The translations under genes were made by a program, and so were the position numbers. The notes below the pieces were generated by a model, which worked only from the letters and a program-made list of their open reading frames with translations, ran no database searches and had not been told where the DNA came from. Shown here piece by piece: positions 17,304-26,518 of a DNA stretch of 64,000 nt (the first letter of the stretch is position 1; each line of letters opens with the position of its first letter). The DNA is from Rhizobium sp. (lineage in GTDB: Bacteria > Pseudomonadota > Alphaproteobacteria > Rhizobiales > Rhizobiaceae), in NCBI GenBank assembly GCA_019739215.1, contig JAHHDR010000035.1, forward strand, positions 124,001 through 188,000, in the 5' to 3' direction.

Positions 17304-18296
17304 ATGTCAGTCAGATTCGGAGTGCTCGGTGCGGGTCGCATCGGCAAGGTACATGCCAAGGCGGTGAGTTCGAACCCGGATGCGAAGCTGGTCGCGGTGG
17401 CCGATGCCTTCGCCGACGCGGCCACGGCGCTTGCCGCGCAATATGGGGCCGAAGTCCGGTCGATCAGCCAGATCGAGGCGGCCAGCGATATCGATGCGGT
17501 GGTGATCTGCACGCCGACCGACACCCATGCCGACCTGATCGAGCGCTTCAGCCGTGCCGGCAAGGCGATCTTCTGCGAAAAGCCAGTCGATCTCGATGCC
17601 GAGCGCGTCCGGGCCTGCCTCAAGGTCGTCGAGGAGACCGGCGCCAAGCTGATGGTCGGCTTCAACCGTCGCTTCGATCCGCATTTCATGGCCGTCCGCG
17701 CGGCGATCGACGCCGGCAAGATCGGTGATGTCGAGATGGTCACCATCACCTCGCGCGATCCCGGCGCCCCGCCGGTCGACTACATCAAGCGCTCGGGCGG
17801 CATCTTCCGCGACATGACGATCCACGATTTCGACATGGCTCGCTTCCTGCTCGGCGAGGAAGTGGTGTCCGTCTCGGCGCATGCTGCCGTGCTGGTCGAT
17901 CCGGCGATCGGCGAAGCCGGCGATTTCGACTCGGCGTCGCTCATCCTCGAAACGGCGTCGGGCAAGCAGGCGGTGATCTCCAATTCCCGCCGCGCCACCT
18001 ATGGCTACGACCAGCGCATCGAGATCCATGGCTCGAAGGGCGTCGTCTCGGCCGAGAACCAGCGCCCGGTCTCGATCGAGATCGCCAATGGCGACGGCTA
18101 TACCCGCCCGCCGCTGCATGATTTCTTCATGACGCGCTACACCGAAGCCTATGCCAACGAAATCGCCGCCTTCATCTCGGCGATCGAGAAGGGCACGAGG
18201 ATTTCGCCGAGCGGCAAAGATGGACTGATCGCGCTGCAACTGGCCGACGCGGCGCTGGAGAGCGTGAAGACGGGGATGCGGGTGAGGGTTGGGTGA
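17304..18296 (+). CDS. idhA: Inositol 2-dehydrogenase (Gfo/Idh/MocA family)
   Basis: A 330-residue NAD-dependent oxidoreductase that oxidises myo-inositol to scyllo-inosose, the first step of inositol catabolism. N-terminal Rossmann motif GVLGAGRIGKVHA (residues 6-18), cofactor/catalytic EKPVD at about residues 94-98, and MVGFNRRFDP and DMTIHDFDMARFLLGEE of the catalytic domain, with His/Asp in HDFD. Length and sequence pattern fit rhizobial IdhA/IolG. No other iol gene is nearby, a separation also known from rhizobia. A related sugar dehydrogenase remains possible. Confidence 0.85.
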   Translation: MSVRFGVLGAGRIGKVHAKAVSSNPDAKLVAVADAFADAATALAAQYGAEVRSISQIEAASDIDAVVICTPTDTHADLIERFSRAGKAIFCEKPVDLDAERVRACLKVVEETGAKLMVGFNRRFDPHFMAVRAAIDAGKIGDVEMVTITSRDPGAPPVDYIKRSGGIFRDMTIHDFDMARFLLGEEVVSVSAHAAVLVDPAIGEAGDFDSASLILETASGKQAVISNSRRATYGYDQRIEIHGSKGVVSAENQRPVSIEIANGDGYTRPPLHDFFMTRYTEAYANEIAAFISAIEKGTRISPSGKDGLIALQLADAALESVKTGMRVRVG

Positions 18297-18452
18297 CCGA
18301 CACCACGAGCGTTTGGCGGCGATGCCGCCATTCGTCCAGAGGTAAAAGTGCAAGCCTTCGTCGTCCGCCTTGGCTCGGAGAGACGAGGACGATCGCCGAT
18401 TGCATATCGAAGGCAGCAACGCCATCATGCCTCCTTAACGAGAGAAAGGTCC

Positions 18453-18821
18453 ATGGCGAGAGTTGTTGGAATCGGTGGTCTATTCTTCCGGGCGGCGAAC
18501 CCGAATGTTATAGCCGCGTGGTACGAGACGCATCTCGGGATCGCCGACCTGCACAAGTCGGTCTGGCAGCAGGAGGCCGGGACAACGATCTTTGGACCGT
18601 TCGCTGCCGACACAGATTATTTCGGACGGCCGGAACAGCAATGGATGATCAATTTCCGGGTCGATGATCTCGACGGGCTGATTGCGGATCTGACAGCAAG
18701 CGGGATCTCGGTGGAAACCCGTGCAGAGTGGGATTCCGAAGTCGGTCGATTTGCCCGGATCCATGATCCGGAGGGTAACCCGGTCGAGCTTTGGGAGCCT
18801 GCAAAGGAGGCAGGGGCTTAG
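18453..18821 (+). CDS. VOC-family protein (glyoxalase/bleomycin-resistance fold)
   Basis: A 122-residue single-domain VOC protein. It starts with GGLFFRAANPNVIAAWYETH and ends with the typical FARIHDPEGNPVELWEP, whose Glu is a usual metal ligand. Members include lyases, dioxygenases and antibiotic-binding proteins, and the substrate here cannot be told. GAGAAAGG precedes the start. It stands alone between idhA (156 bases upstream, apparently empty) and the convergent permease gene. Confidence 0.75.
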   Translation: MARVVGIGGLFFRAANPNVIAAWYETHLGIADLHKSVWQQEAGTTIFGPFAADTDYFGRPEQQWMINFRVDDLDGLIADLTASGISVETRAEWDSEVGRFARIHDPEGNPVELWEPAKEAGA

Positions 18822-18854
18822 CCTCCTGGAAAAGTGGGTTGGAAGTTCGTTCGG

Positions 18855-19607
18855 TCACCGCCCCAGCCACCCGTCGAACAATGGCAGCCCGACCACTCCT
18901 GAACACAGGATCATCACATAGACGATCTTTCGGAAGGTCTGCGGCGAAGCCAGGTTGAACACCATCGAACCCGCCCATGTACCCGCCACATAGGGCACCA
19001 GCATCAGGACCGCGATGGCGAAGACCTGTTTGGTCAGCATGCCGTTGAGCGCGAAGGTCACGGCCTGGACGGCGGCGGTGAGCAGGAGGAGGGTGAACAT
19101 GTTGCGCCGCAGCCGATCGGGCGCCACGTCCTGCGCCAGCCAGTAGATGACGATGACGATCCCCGAAAGGGCTGCCATGCCGCCCAGCGTGCCGGAGAGC
19201 GCGCCGACGAGAAGTGCGATCGGCAGGGTCTCGCGGCCTTTCCATTTCAAGCCCGCGGTCAGAAGGATGATCGCCAGGAAAACCACGGCCGACAAACACC
19301 AGCGGATCACCACCGGATCGCCATGCAGGGCCAGCCAGCCGCCCAGCGGCGTGAACAACGAGATTCCTGTCGCGATCGGGATGAGGCCGCGAATTTCGAT
19401 GTCGCGGATCTTACGCAGTACGGGAAGGCCGGCAACGAGAAAGTCGAAAACCAGCAGCGACGCCACCGCGACACGCGGTCCGAGAGCAGCGGAGGCAATG
19501 GGCATGAAGATCATGCCGCTGCCGAAGCCGGAGAAGCCGCGTGCCAACCCGGCGAGAAGTGCTGCGACCAGGGCCGCCGGCACCATTGGCGCCTGCGCCT
19601 GCCTCAT
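18855..19607 (-). CDS. TauE/SafE-family sulfite/organosulfur exporter-like permease
   Basis: A 250-residue inner-membrane protein with about eight membrane segments and the family's N-terminal GFSGFGSGMIFMPIASAALG near residues 25-44 and internal repeat GALSGTLGGMAALSG. The family is linked to export of sulfite, sulfoacetate or other anions, and its members are poorly characterised. No sulfur-metabolism gene is adjacent, so the substrate is unknown. The ribosome-binding site is weak (ACGGAAATC). It is divergent from maeB across a region with two stem-loops. Confidence 0.8.
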   Translation of the reverse strand: MRQAQAPMVPAALVAALLAGLARGFSGFGSGMIFMPIASAALGPRVAVASLLVFDFLVAGLPVLRKIRDIEIRGLIPIATGISLFTPLGGWLALHGDPVVIRWCLSAVVFLAIILLTAGLKWKGRETLPIALLVGALSGTLGGMAALSGIVIVIYWLAQDVAPDRLRRNMFTLLLLTAAVQAVTFALNGMLTKQVFAIAVLMLVPYVAGTWAGSMVFNLASPQTFRKIVYVMILCSGVVGLPLFDGWLGR

Positions 19608-19674
19608 GATTTCCGTCAGAAAATCAGCGATTTCAAGTCTCCGCCGTGTGCTTGTCCCACCGCTGGATAGCGGG

Positions 19675-19748
19675 CCCGGGGCGCGAACTCAAATGACTTT
19701 GCGTGATCGCGCCCTAACCGGGTTGAATGGCGCCGTCCGAACGGCGCC
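19675..19748 (+). other. Two consecutive stem-loops upstream of maeB (possible small RNA or structured leader)
   Basis: Hairpin 1: GGGCGCGA (19679-19686) with TCGCGCCC (19707-19714), 20-base loop, extendable by CCCGG/CCGGG outside. Hairpin 2: GGCGCCGT (19729-19736) with ACGGCGCC (19741-19748), loop CCGA, then a T-rich run (ATTTTTC) some 15 bases further. This is directly visible structure between two divergent genes; its function is unknown. Confidence 0.5.
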
Positions 19749-19837
19749 TCGAATAGTATGATTTTTCTGCCAAGACGGAACTGGATTTGCCGTGAAAATC
19801 AGTTAAACCTCACGCCCGCAATGAAGGGGAGCCCGAG

Positions 19838-22141
19838 ATGAGCGAAGAGAAGACCAAGCCTGTGCCCGCAAGCGGCGATCTCGACGAACAGGCGCTTTTC
19901 TTCCACAGGCATCCGCGTCCCGGCAAGCTCGAGGTCGTCCCGACCAAGCCGCTCGGCAACCAGCGCGACCTGGCGCTCGCTTATTCGCCGGGTGTCGCGG
20001 CACCCTGTCTCGCCATCCGCGACAACCCGGATCTTGCGGCCGCCTACACCTCGCGCGCCAACCTTGTCGCCGTCGTCTCCAACGGCACCGCGGTGCTCGG
20101 GCTCGGCAATATCGGGCCTCTGGCTTCCAAGCCTGTCATGGAAGGCAAGGCGGTATTGTTCAAGAAATTTGCCGGCATCGACGTGTTCGACATCGAGATC
20201 GACAGCCCCGGCATCGACGACATGGTCAAGGTGATCTCGGCGCTGGAGCCGACCTTCGGCGGCATCAATCTCGAGGATATCAAGGCGCCGGAATGTTTCG
20301 AGGTCGAGCGCCAGTTGCGCGAGAAGATGAACATCCCCGTCTTCCACGACGACCAGCACGGCACCGCGATCATCGTCGCGGCCGCCATCCTCAACGGCCT
20401 CGAACTGGCCGGCAAGACGCTTGCCGACGTCAAGATCGTCGCGTCCGGCGCCGGTGCCGCGGCGCTCGCCTGCCTCAACCTGCTCGTCATCCTGGGTGCC
20501 AAGCGCGAGAACATCTGGGTGCACGACCTCGAAGGCCTGGTCTATGAGGGGCGCAAGGAACTGATGGATCCGTGGAAGGCAATCTATGCCCAGCCGAGCG
20601 ACAAGCGGACGCTGGCCCAATCCATCGGCGGGGCGGATGTCTTCCTCGGTCTGTCGGCCGCCGGCGTGCTGAAGCCCGAACTGCTGAAGGAAATGGCGGC
20701 GAAGCCGCTGATCATGGCGCTGGCCAATCCCAATCCCGAAATCATGCCCGAGGAGGCACGTGCGGTCCGCCCCGACGCCATGATCTGCACCGGCCGGTCG
20801 GATTTTCCCAACCAGGTCAACAACGTTCTTTGCTTCCCCTATATCTTCCGCGGCGCGCTCGATTGCGGCGCGCGCGAGATCAACGAGGAAATGAAGATGG
20901 CCGCGGTCAAGGCCATCGCCGCGCTGGCGAGGGAAGAGGTCAATGAAGTCGCGGCCAAGGCGATCGGCGGGGAAACGCCGATCTTCGGGCCGGACTATCT
21001 GATCCCGTCACCCTTCGACCAGCGGCTGATCCTGCGCATCGCGCCGGCGGTGGCCAAGGCCGCGGAACTGAGCGGGGTAGCGGCGCGTCCGATCGCAGAC
21101 TACGAGGCCTATCTCGACCAGCTCAACCGGTTCGTGTTCCGCTCAGGCTTCCTGATGAAGCCGATCTTCGCCGCCGCGCGGGACGCGCAGAAGAAGCGGG
21201 TGATCTTCGCCGAGGGCGAGGACGAGCGCGTGCTGCGTGCCGCGCAAGTGCTGCTGGAGGAGCAGATTGCCGCGCCCATCCTGGTCGGCCGCCCGTCAAT
21301 CGTCGAGGCACGTCTCAAGCGTTACGGTCTTCGCATCCGCCCCGGCACCGATTTCGAACTGGTCAACCCGCAGGACGACCCACGGTATAAGGACTATGTC
21401 GACGACTATTTCGCGCTGGTCGGTCGCAGGGGCGTGATCCCGGAGGCCGCGCGCACCATTGTGCGCACCAACACCACCGTCATCGGCGCGCTGGCGCTGC
21501 GACGGGGCGATGCCGATGCGCTGATCTGTGGCGTGGAAGGGCGCTATGCCAAGCATCTCAGGGACGTGTCGCAGATCATCGGCAAACGGCCCGGCGTGTT
21601 GGATTTCTCGGCGCTCAGCCTGCTGATCTCGCAGCGTGGCGCGACGTTCTTCACCGACACCTATGTGAAGATGGTGCCGACCGCGGAAGAGGTCGCCGAG
21701 ATGACGATCATGTCGGCCGCCGCGATCAAGCGCTTCGGAATCACGCCGAAGGCCGCCTTGGTGTCGCACTCCAATTTCGGCTCCAGAGATTCCGAAAGTG
21801 CCGAGAAGATGCGCAGGGCGATCTGCCTGGTCAAGGAACAGGCGCCTGATCTCGAGGCCGATGGCGAGATGCATGGTGATTCTGCGATTTCGGAAATCCT
21901 GCGCAAGCGGGTGATGCCGAATTCGACGCTGTCGGGCGAAGCCAACCTGTTGGTCTTCCCCAACATCGACGCAGCCAATATCTCGCTCGGCCTGCTCAAG
22001 ACGATGATGGATGCGCTGCATGTCGGGCCGATCCTGCTCGGCACGGCGCTCCCGGCGCATATCCTGTCGCCATCGGTGACCTCGCGCGGCGTGGTTAACA
22101 TGGCGGCGCTGGCGGTGGTGGAAGCGTCAGCGCCGGCGTGA
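19838..22141 (+). CDS. maeB: NADP-dependent malic enzyme fused to a phosphotransacetylase-like domain
   Basis: A 767-residue protein that decarboxylates malate to pyruvate, making NAD(P)H. The N-terminal malic domain (about 1-430) has [24 protein letters not shown] and the nucleotide motif [13 protein letters not shown]. The C-terminal domain (about 440-767) resembles phosphate acetyltransferase ([34 protein letters not shown]) and is thought to be regulatory rather than catalytic in rhizobial DME/TME. Length matches those enzymes (about 760-770). Whether it prefers NAD or NADP cannot be decided by eye. No operon partner is seen. Confidence 0.93.
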   Translation: MSEEKTKPVPASGDLDEQALFFHRHPRPGKLEVVPTKPLGNQRDLALAYSPGVAAPCLAIRDNPDLAAAYTSRANLVAVVSNGTAVLGLGNIGPLASKPVMEGKAVLFKKFAGIDVFDIEIDSPGIDDMVKVISALEPTFGGINLEDIKAPECFEVERQLREKMNIPVFHDDQHGTAIIVAAAILNGLELAGKTLADVKIVASGAGAAALACLNLLVILGAKRENIWVHDLEGLVYEGRKELMDPWKAIYAQPSDKRTLAQSIGGADVFLGLSAAGVLKPELLKEMAAKPLIMALANPNPEIMPEEARAVRPDAMICTGRSDFPNQVNNVLCFPYIFRGALDCGAREINEEMKMAAVKAIAALAREEVNEVAAKAIGGETPIFGPDYLIPSPFDQRLILRIAPAVAKAAELSGVAARPIADYEAYLDQLNRFVFRSGFLMKPIFAAARDAQKKRVIFAEGEDERVLRAAQVLLEEQIAAPILVGRPSIVEARLKRYGLRIRPGTDFELVNPQDDPRYKDYVDDYFALVGRRGVIPEAARTIVRTNTTVIGALALRRGDADALICGVEGRYAKHLRDVSQIIGKRPGVLDFSALSLLISQRGATFFTDTYVKMVPTAEEVAEMTIMSAAAIKRFGITPKAALVSHSNFGSRDSESAEKMRRAICLVKEQAPDLEADGEMHGDSAISEILRKRVMPNSTLSGEANLLVFPNIDAANISLGLLKTMMDALHVGPILLGTALPAHILSPSVTSRGVVNMAALAVVEASAPA

Positions 22142-22196
22142 ACCGAGCGGTTTGGGCCGCTGCCACACGGACGGCCCAAGCAGGCCGTCGTTCTCG

Positions 22197-22910
22197 TCAG
22201 ATGAACAGGCCTTCGTGGATCTGATTGGCGTTGACATTCTTCAGCGTCAGCATGTCACCGTCGCCCCAACTGATGATCGTGTCGTTGCCGGCCTGGTAGA
22301 ATACCTGGATGCCGTCCCAGTCGGCATAGAACACATCCTTGCGGACATTGAAGTCCGTGATCGTGTCATGGCCGTCGCCATAAAGGAACTGGAACGCGTC
22401 CTTGCCGCTGCCGCCGCTGACCGTGTCGTTGCCGCGGCCGGCCCAGAGAAAGTCCTTGCCGGCTCCCCCCTTGAGGATGTCGGCACCGTCTTCGCCGCGC
22501 AGGTCGTCGGCACCCTTGTTGCCGAAGATGAAGTCGTCGCCCTGGTTGCCGTTCAGGTAGTCGTCCTGCTTGCTGCCCCTGAGGTTGTCGTTGCCCTGTG
22601 TGACATAGAACTGAACGTTGCCGAGAACCTCGAACAGCGGCTTGTCGGCAGGCACGTTGTAGAAGAAGTCGGAATAGTTGACGAAGGCATTCCCCTTCTT
22701 GTCGGCATATTCCATGCTGGTTATGGTTCCGCCGACAAGATTGCCGCCGCCATCATATTGCAGGCCGAAGCCATTGACGATCCATCGATCGCCGGTGTCG
22801 TTGTCCTTGTAGACCGCATTGTTTGCCGATTGCTTGCGAACGGACGCGTCCAACGCGTCGAACAGCCAGTCCTTCGATTCATCCAGTCCGGTGTATGTGA
22901 TATACGACAT
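22197..22910 (-). CDS. RTX-repeat calcium-binding protein (probable type I secreted)
   Basis: A 237-residue protein. The N-terminal part (1-about 100) is of unknown fold, and the rest carries RTX nonapeptide repeats of the GGxGxDxUx type: GNDNLRGSKQDDYLNG, GADDLRGEDGADILKG, GAGKDFLWAGRGNDTVSGG, SGKDAFQF and GHDTITDF. RTX proteins bind calcium after export by a type I ABC secretion system, whose signal lies in the last about 50 residues. There is no N-terminal signal peptide, as expected. GGAGG sits 5 bases before the start. No secretion genes are in the window. It is downstream of, and in the same direction as, the transglutaminase operon but separated by 225 bases. Confidence 0.85.
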   Translation of the reverse strand: MSYITYTGLDESKDWLFDALDASVRKQSANNAVYKDNDTGDRWIVNGFGLQYDGGGNLVGGTITSMEYADKKGNAFVNYSDFFYNVPADKPLFEVLGNVQFYVTQGNDNLRGSKQDDYLNGNQGDDFIFGNKGADDLRGEDGADILKGGAGKDFLWAGRGNDTVSGGSGKDAFQFLYGDGHDTITDFNVRKDVFYADWDGIQVFYQAGNDTIISWGDGDMLTLKNVNANQIHEGLFI

Positions 22911-23135
22911 GACATCCTCCACGGAGATTGATGACTTCAATTCACCTTATCCATACGACCGACTTAACGCACTTATTCGGGCGATTTCCATATTTTAGCG
23001 AAGGGATCGATTTGTGCGGGGAGGACGCGTGTGGCGACTTTTTGGTCGCGCGACTGGTCTCTCGGCCAATTGCCGGGGGACGAGCGCCGATGTCGGCCAG
23101 GTTGGAATACAGGGCCGCGAAACCCGGCTCCAGAA

Positions 23136-23927
23136 TTACTGCTCGACGCTCACAGATACCGTGATCATTTCGGGTGAATCGCCGGTCCGCATGCCGGAGA
23201 CCGGCGCCGTATCGGCATAGTCGAGGCCAGAGGCCAGGCGAACATAGCGTTCATCGGGGCAGATGTCGTTGGCCGGATCGAAGCCGACCCAGCCGAGCCC
23301 CTGGATATGCGCTTCCGCCCAGGCGTGGCTGGCCGCATCCATGCCGCTTTCGTCGAGCATGTAGCCGGAGACATAGCGTGCCGGCAGGCCGAGATGGCGT
23401 GCCACCGAGATGAAGATATTGGCGAAGTCCTGGCAGACGCCCGCCTTGAGTTCCATCGACTGTTCGGCTGTCGTCTCGGAGTCGGTCGCGCCCTTCTTGT
23501 ACTCGACGGTCTGCGCAATCGTGCCCATCAGCCCGTGCATGCGGGCGAGATCGCCTTCGCCCTCAACGCCGCGCGCCAGTTCCTTGACCAGCTTGCCAGG
23601 CTTGGTGCGTGGCGTGTCGCGCAGGTAGAGCCACAAGGGCACATAGCCGATGTGAGGGCCGAACACGCCGTTCCGCTCCTGGGTCTCGACCTCGCCCATG
23701 GCCATGATATTGATGGACTGAGCCCCGTCATTGACGCTGACGAGCTCGACGCGATTGCCGAAATGGTCGGTATAGACGGCTTCCCGGCCGGCGCCGTTGA
23801 CCGAGGTCTGCCAGCTTATCACATGCTGGCCGGGGCAATCCTGTGGCGTGAGCCTCAGCCGCTGGAGCGCGAACTCCACAGGTTCGGCATAGCTGTACTC
23901 GGTCATGTGGCTGATCTTCAGGCGCAT
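23136..23927 (-). CDS. Transglutaminase-like cysteine protease-fold protein
   Basis: A 263-residue protein with an N-terminal bacterial transglutaminase-associated region (MRLKISHMTEYSYAEPVEF) and a transglutaminase-like domain. The Cys of GVCQDFANIF, the His of ASHAWAEAHI and the Asp of VGFDPAND form the expected Cys-His-Asp triad. It is the third gene of ATP-grasp/alpha-E/transglutaminase, starting 7 bases after the alpha-E stop. Comparative genomics has proposed that this trio makes or processes a peptide modification, with the transglutaminase fold acting as a peptidase or amide transferase. The target is unknown. Confidence 0.88.
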   Translation of the reverse strand: MRLKISHMTEYSYAEPVEFALQRLRLTPQDCPGQHVISWQTSVNGAGREAVYTDHFGNRVELVSVNDGAQSINIMAMGEVETQERNGVFGPHIGYVPLWLYLRDTPRTKPGKLVKELARGVEGEGDLARMHGLMGTIAQTVEYKKGATDSETTAEQSMELKAGVCQDFANIFISVARHLGLPARYVSGYMLDESGMDAASHAWAEAHIQGLGWVGFDPANDICPDERYVRLASGLDYADTAPVSGMRTGDSPEMITVSVSVEQ

Positions 23928-23934
23928 GTCTTGC

Positions 23935-24876
23935 TCACTTGTAGAACCGGTAGCCGTCGGTGATTTCACTGGCCAACGTGTCGTTGGCGATGATGAAATC
24001 CTCGAGATATTCGTGCAGGCCGGTCTCCATGATCTGGTCGATCGAGGCCGTCAGCAGCGAGTTTCGTGTCCGGGCAGCGGTTTCATGGGCGCCGATCTGG
24101 CCTTTATAGTCGCGGGCGAGATGGGCAAGGTTGGAATTGATCGCTTCGTAGCAGAAGGCGAGCGAGCGCGGCATGCGGCGGTTGAGGATCAGGAAATGGG
24201 CGATGTTGGCCGCCTTGTACTCGGTCTCGTAGACCCAGGAATAGGAGCGATGGGCCGAGACCGAGCGCAGGATCGACTGCCAGTGGAAATTGTCGATCGA
24301 TCCGCCGACATGCATCAGCGATGGCAGGAGCACGTAATACTTGACATCGAGAATGCGGGCGGTGTTGTCGGCGCGCTCCATGAAGGAGCCGAGCATGGCG
24401 AAATTGTAGGTCTCGTCGCGCAACTGGGTGCCGGAGAAGGTGCCGCGCATCAGGCCGATGCGGCGCTTGATGAGGTCGATGATGTCGGGAAGCGTCGCGT
24501 GCGTGATCTTCTTGGACAGGACCTGCTGGAGCTGCAGCCAGCTTTCGTTGACGGCCTCCCAGGTCTCGCGGGTCAGGGCGGTGCGCACCATGCGGGCATT
24601 GTTGCGCCCATTTTCAATGCAGTTGATCACCGAAGACGGGTTGGACTTGTCGCGCATCAGGAAGTTGATGGCGGCGGCGCCGGGCACGCCGTCGGACTTT
24701 TCGCCATAGACCTCGAGAACCCCCGCGCTTTCCAGCACACCGCCCCAGTCCTCCTCTGAGTTTGTCTGGCGGATCAGTGACATGCGGAAGCCCGCATCCA
24801 CCAGGCGTGCAATGTTTTCGGCGCGCTCGAGGTAGCGCGACATCCAGAAAAGGCCGTTCGCAGTTCTTCCCAGCAT
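23935..24876 (-). CDS. Alpha-E domain-containing protein
   Basis: A 313-residue, mostly helical protein of the alpha-E family. It starts MLGRTANGLFWMSRYLERAE, a hallmark, and has repeated acidic/helical segments such as GTFSGTQLRDETYNFAMLG and FMERADNTARILDVKYYVLL. Its biochemical role is unknown, but it occurs almost always with circularly permuted ATP-grasp and transglutaminase-like partners, as here. The ATG has GGAGG 7 bases upstream and lies 2 bases after the stop of the preceding gene, so translation is probably coupled. Confidence 0.88.
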   Translation of the reverse strand: MLGRTANGLFWMSRYLERAENIARLVDAGFRMSLIRQTNSEEDWGGVLESAGVLEVYGEKSDGVPGAAAINFLMRDKSNPSSVINCIENGRNNARMVRTALTRETWEAVNESWLQLQQVLSKKITHATLPDIIDLIKRRIGLMRGTFSGTQLRDETYNFAMLGSFMERADNTARILDVKYYVLLPSLMHVGGSIDNFHWQSILRSVSAHRSYSWVYETEYKAANIAHFLILNRRMPRSLAFCYEAINSNLAHLARDYKGQIGAHETAARTRNSLLTASIDQIMETGLHEYLEDFIIANDTLASEITDGYRFYK

Positions 24877-24878
24877 GC

Positions 24879-26288
24879 TCAATCCTCCAGCACCCAGGTG
24901 TCCTTGGTGCCGCCTCCCTGGCTGGAATTGACCACCAGCGATCCCTCCTTGAGCGCGACGCGGGTCAGTCCGCCGGGAATGATATGGACCTTGTCGGAGA
25001 CGAGCACATAGGGGCGGAGGTCGACATGCCGGGGCGCGATGCCCTTCTTGACCATGATCGGCACGGTGGAAAGGGAGAGCGTCGGCTGGGCGATGTAGTT
25101 GCCCGGTTTGGCGCGCAGTTTCTGGGCGAAGGCCTCGACCTCCTTACGGCTCGCAGTCGGGCCGACCAGCATGCCATAGCCGCCGGAGCCATGCACTTCC
25201 TTGACGACCAGGTCCGCGAGGTTGTCGAGCACGTATTTCAGGCTGTCCTCCTCCGAGCAGCGCCAGGTCGGGACATTCTCCAGCATCGGCTTGCGGCCGG
25301 TGTAGAACTCGACGATCTCAGGCATGTAGGAATAGATCGCCTTGTCGTCGGAAATGCCGGTGCCGGGCGCGTTGGCGATGGTGACGTTGCCGGCGCGATA
25401 GACATCCATGATGCCGGCGACGCCGAGACAGGAATCCGGCCGGAAGGTCAGCGGGTCGAGATAATCGTCGTCGACACGGCGATAGATCACGTCGACCGGT
25501 TCGTAGCCCAGCGTCGTGCGCATGCAGACCTTGCCGTTGACGACCCTGAGATCGGAGCCCTCTACAAGTTCGGCGCCCATCTGGTCGGCGAGGAAGGCAT
25601 GCTCGTAGAATGCGGAATTGAAGATGCCCGGCGTCAGCACCGCCACCCGCGGCTTGCCCTTGCATCCGGGCGGGGCGAGGGCATCGAGACTCTGGCGGAG
25701 CTTGGTCGGATAATCCTCCACCGGGCGGACCCGGACCTTGTGGAAGAGTTCCGGAAACATCTGCATCATGGTTTCGCGGTCTTCCAGCATGTAGGACACG
25801 CCGGACGGGGTGCGCGCATTGTCTTCCAGTACGTAGAACTGGTCTTCGCCGGTGCGGACGATGTCGGTGCCGATGATGTGGGTGTAGACGCCGCCGGGGG
25901 GCTTCATGCCGATCATCTGCGGCAGGAAGGCCGAGTTGCGCTCGATCAGTTCGCGCGGCACGCGGCCGGCGCGGATGATCTCCTGCTTGTGATAGATGTC
26001 CTCGAGGAAGGCGTTGAGCGCCAGCACCCGCTGCTCGATGCCCTGCGCCAGCTTGCGCCACTCGGAGCCGGATATGATGCGCGGGATCAGGTCGAAGGGA
26101 ATGATCTTCTCGGCGGCTTCCTCGTGGCCATAGACCGCGAAGGTGATGCCCGTCTTGCGGAAAATGTTTTCAGCGTCCCGCGCCTTTGCCTGCAAGAGCG
26201 CCGGGGCCTGCTCCTCAAACCATTGGAAATACTTCTTGTAGGGTTCACGCGGACTGCCGTCCGCGAGCAGCATTTCATCGAAGGCCAA
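24879..26288 (-). CDS. Circularly permuted ATP-grasp protein (COG2308 type)
   Basis: A 469-residue protein of the circularly permuted ATP-grasp family, predicted to join an amine or amino acid to a carboxylate using ATP. It carries family segments QMIGMKPPGGVYTHIIGTDI, VLEDNARTPSGVSYMLEDRE, VKEVHGSGGYGMLVGP and, near the end, NSSQGGGTKDTWVLED. The start appears to be TTG (MAFDEML, as in family members), preceded by GGGGAA; the next ATG, five codons in, lacks a ribosome-binding site. It is the first gene of the three-gene operon. The product of the pathway is not known. Confidence 0.88.
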   Translation of the reverse strand: MAFDEMLLADGSPREPYKKYFQWFEEQAPALLQAKARDAENIFRKTGITFAVYGHEEAAEKIIPFDLIPRIISGSEWRKLAQGIEQRVLALNAFLEDIYHKQEIIRAGRVPRELIERNSAFLPQMIGMKPPGGVYTHIIGTDIVRTGEDQFYVLEDNARTPSGVSYMLEDRETMMQMFPELFHKVRVRPVEDYPTKLRQSLDALAPPGCKGKPRVAVLTPGIFNSAFYEHAFLADQMGAELVEGSDLRVVNGKVCMRTTLGYEPVDVIYRRVDDDYLDPLTFRPDSCLGVAGIMDVYRAGNVTIANAPGTGISDDKAIYSYMPEIVEFYTGRKPMLENVPTWRCSEEDSLKYVLDNLADLVVKEVHGSGGYGMLVGPTASRKEVEAFAQKLRAKPGNYIAQPTLSLSTVPIMVKKGIAPRHVDLRPYVLVSDKVHIIPGGLTRVALKEGSLVVNSSQGGGTKDTWVLED

Positions 26289-26518
26289 TTGTCGTTCCCC
26301 ATTCTTTTATGCGGACATTTGAAACCAATGTTCGTTGCAATGCAAGAACCGCGCCGGGCGAGGCGATGCGTTTTTGTGATACCCGTCACCGACATCCTAC
26401 GAACGGGCGCACTGACTGATGGAAGTAACAAGGATGACTTAAATGTATATGGGATTCTTCGAGGTCTGGAGGTAGGATTGGTAGTGAAAATGTGAGGATA
26501 ACACGGGGAGTAGACAGG

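Noticed and set aside
22152..22179. Stem-loop TTGGGCCG/CGGCCCAA after maeB
   Set aside because: 8-bp stem but 12-base loop and no U-run on either strand; not convincing as a terminator.
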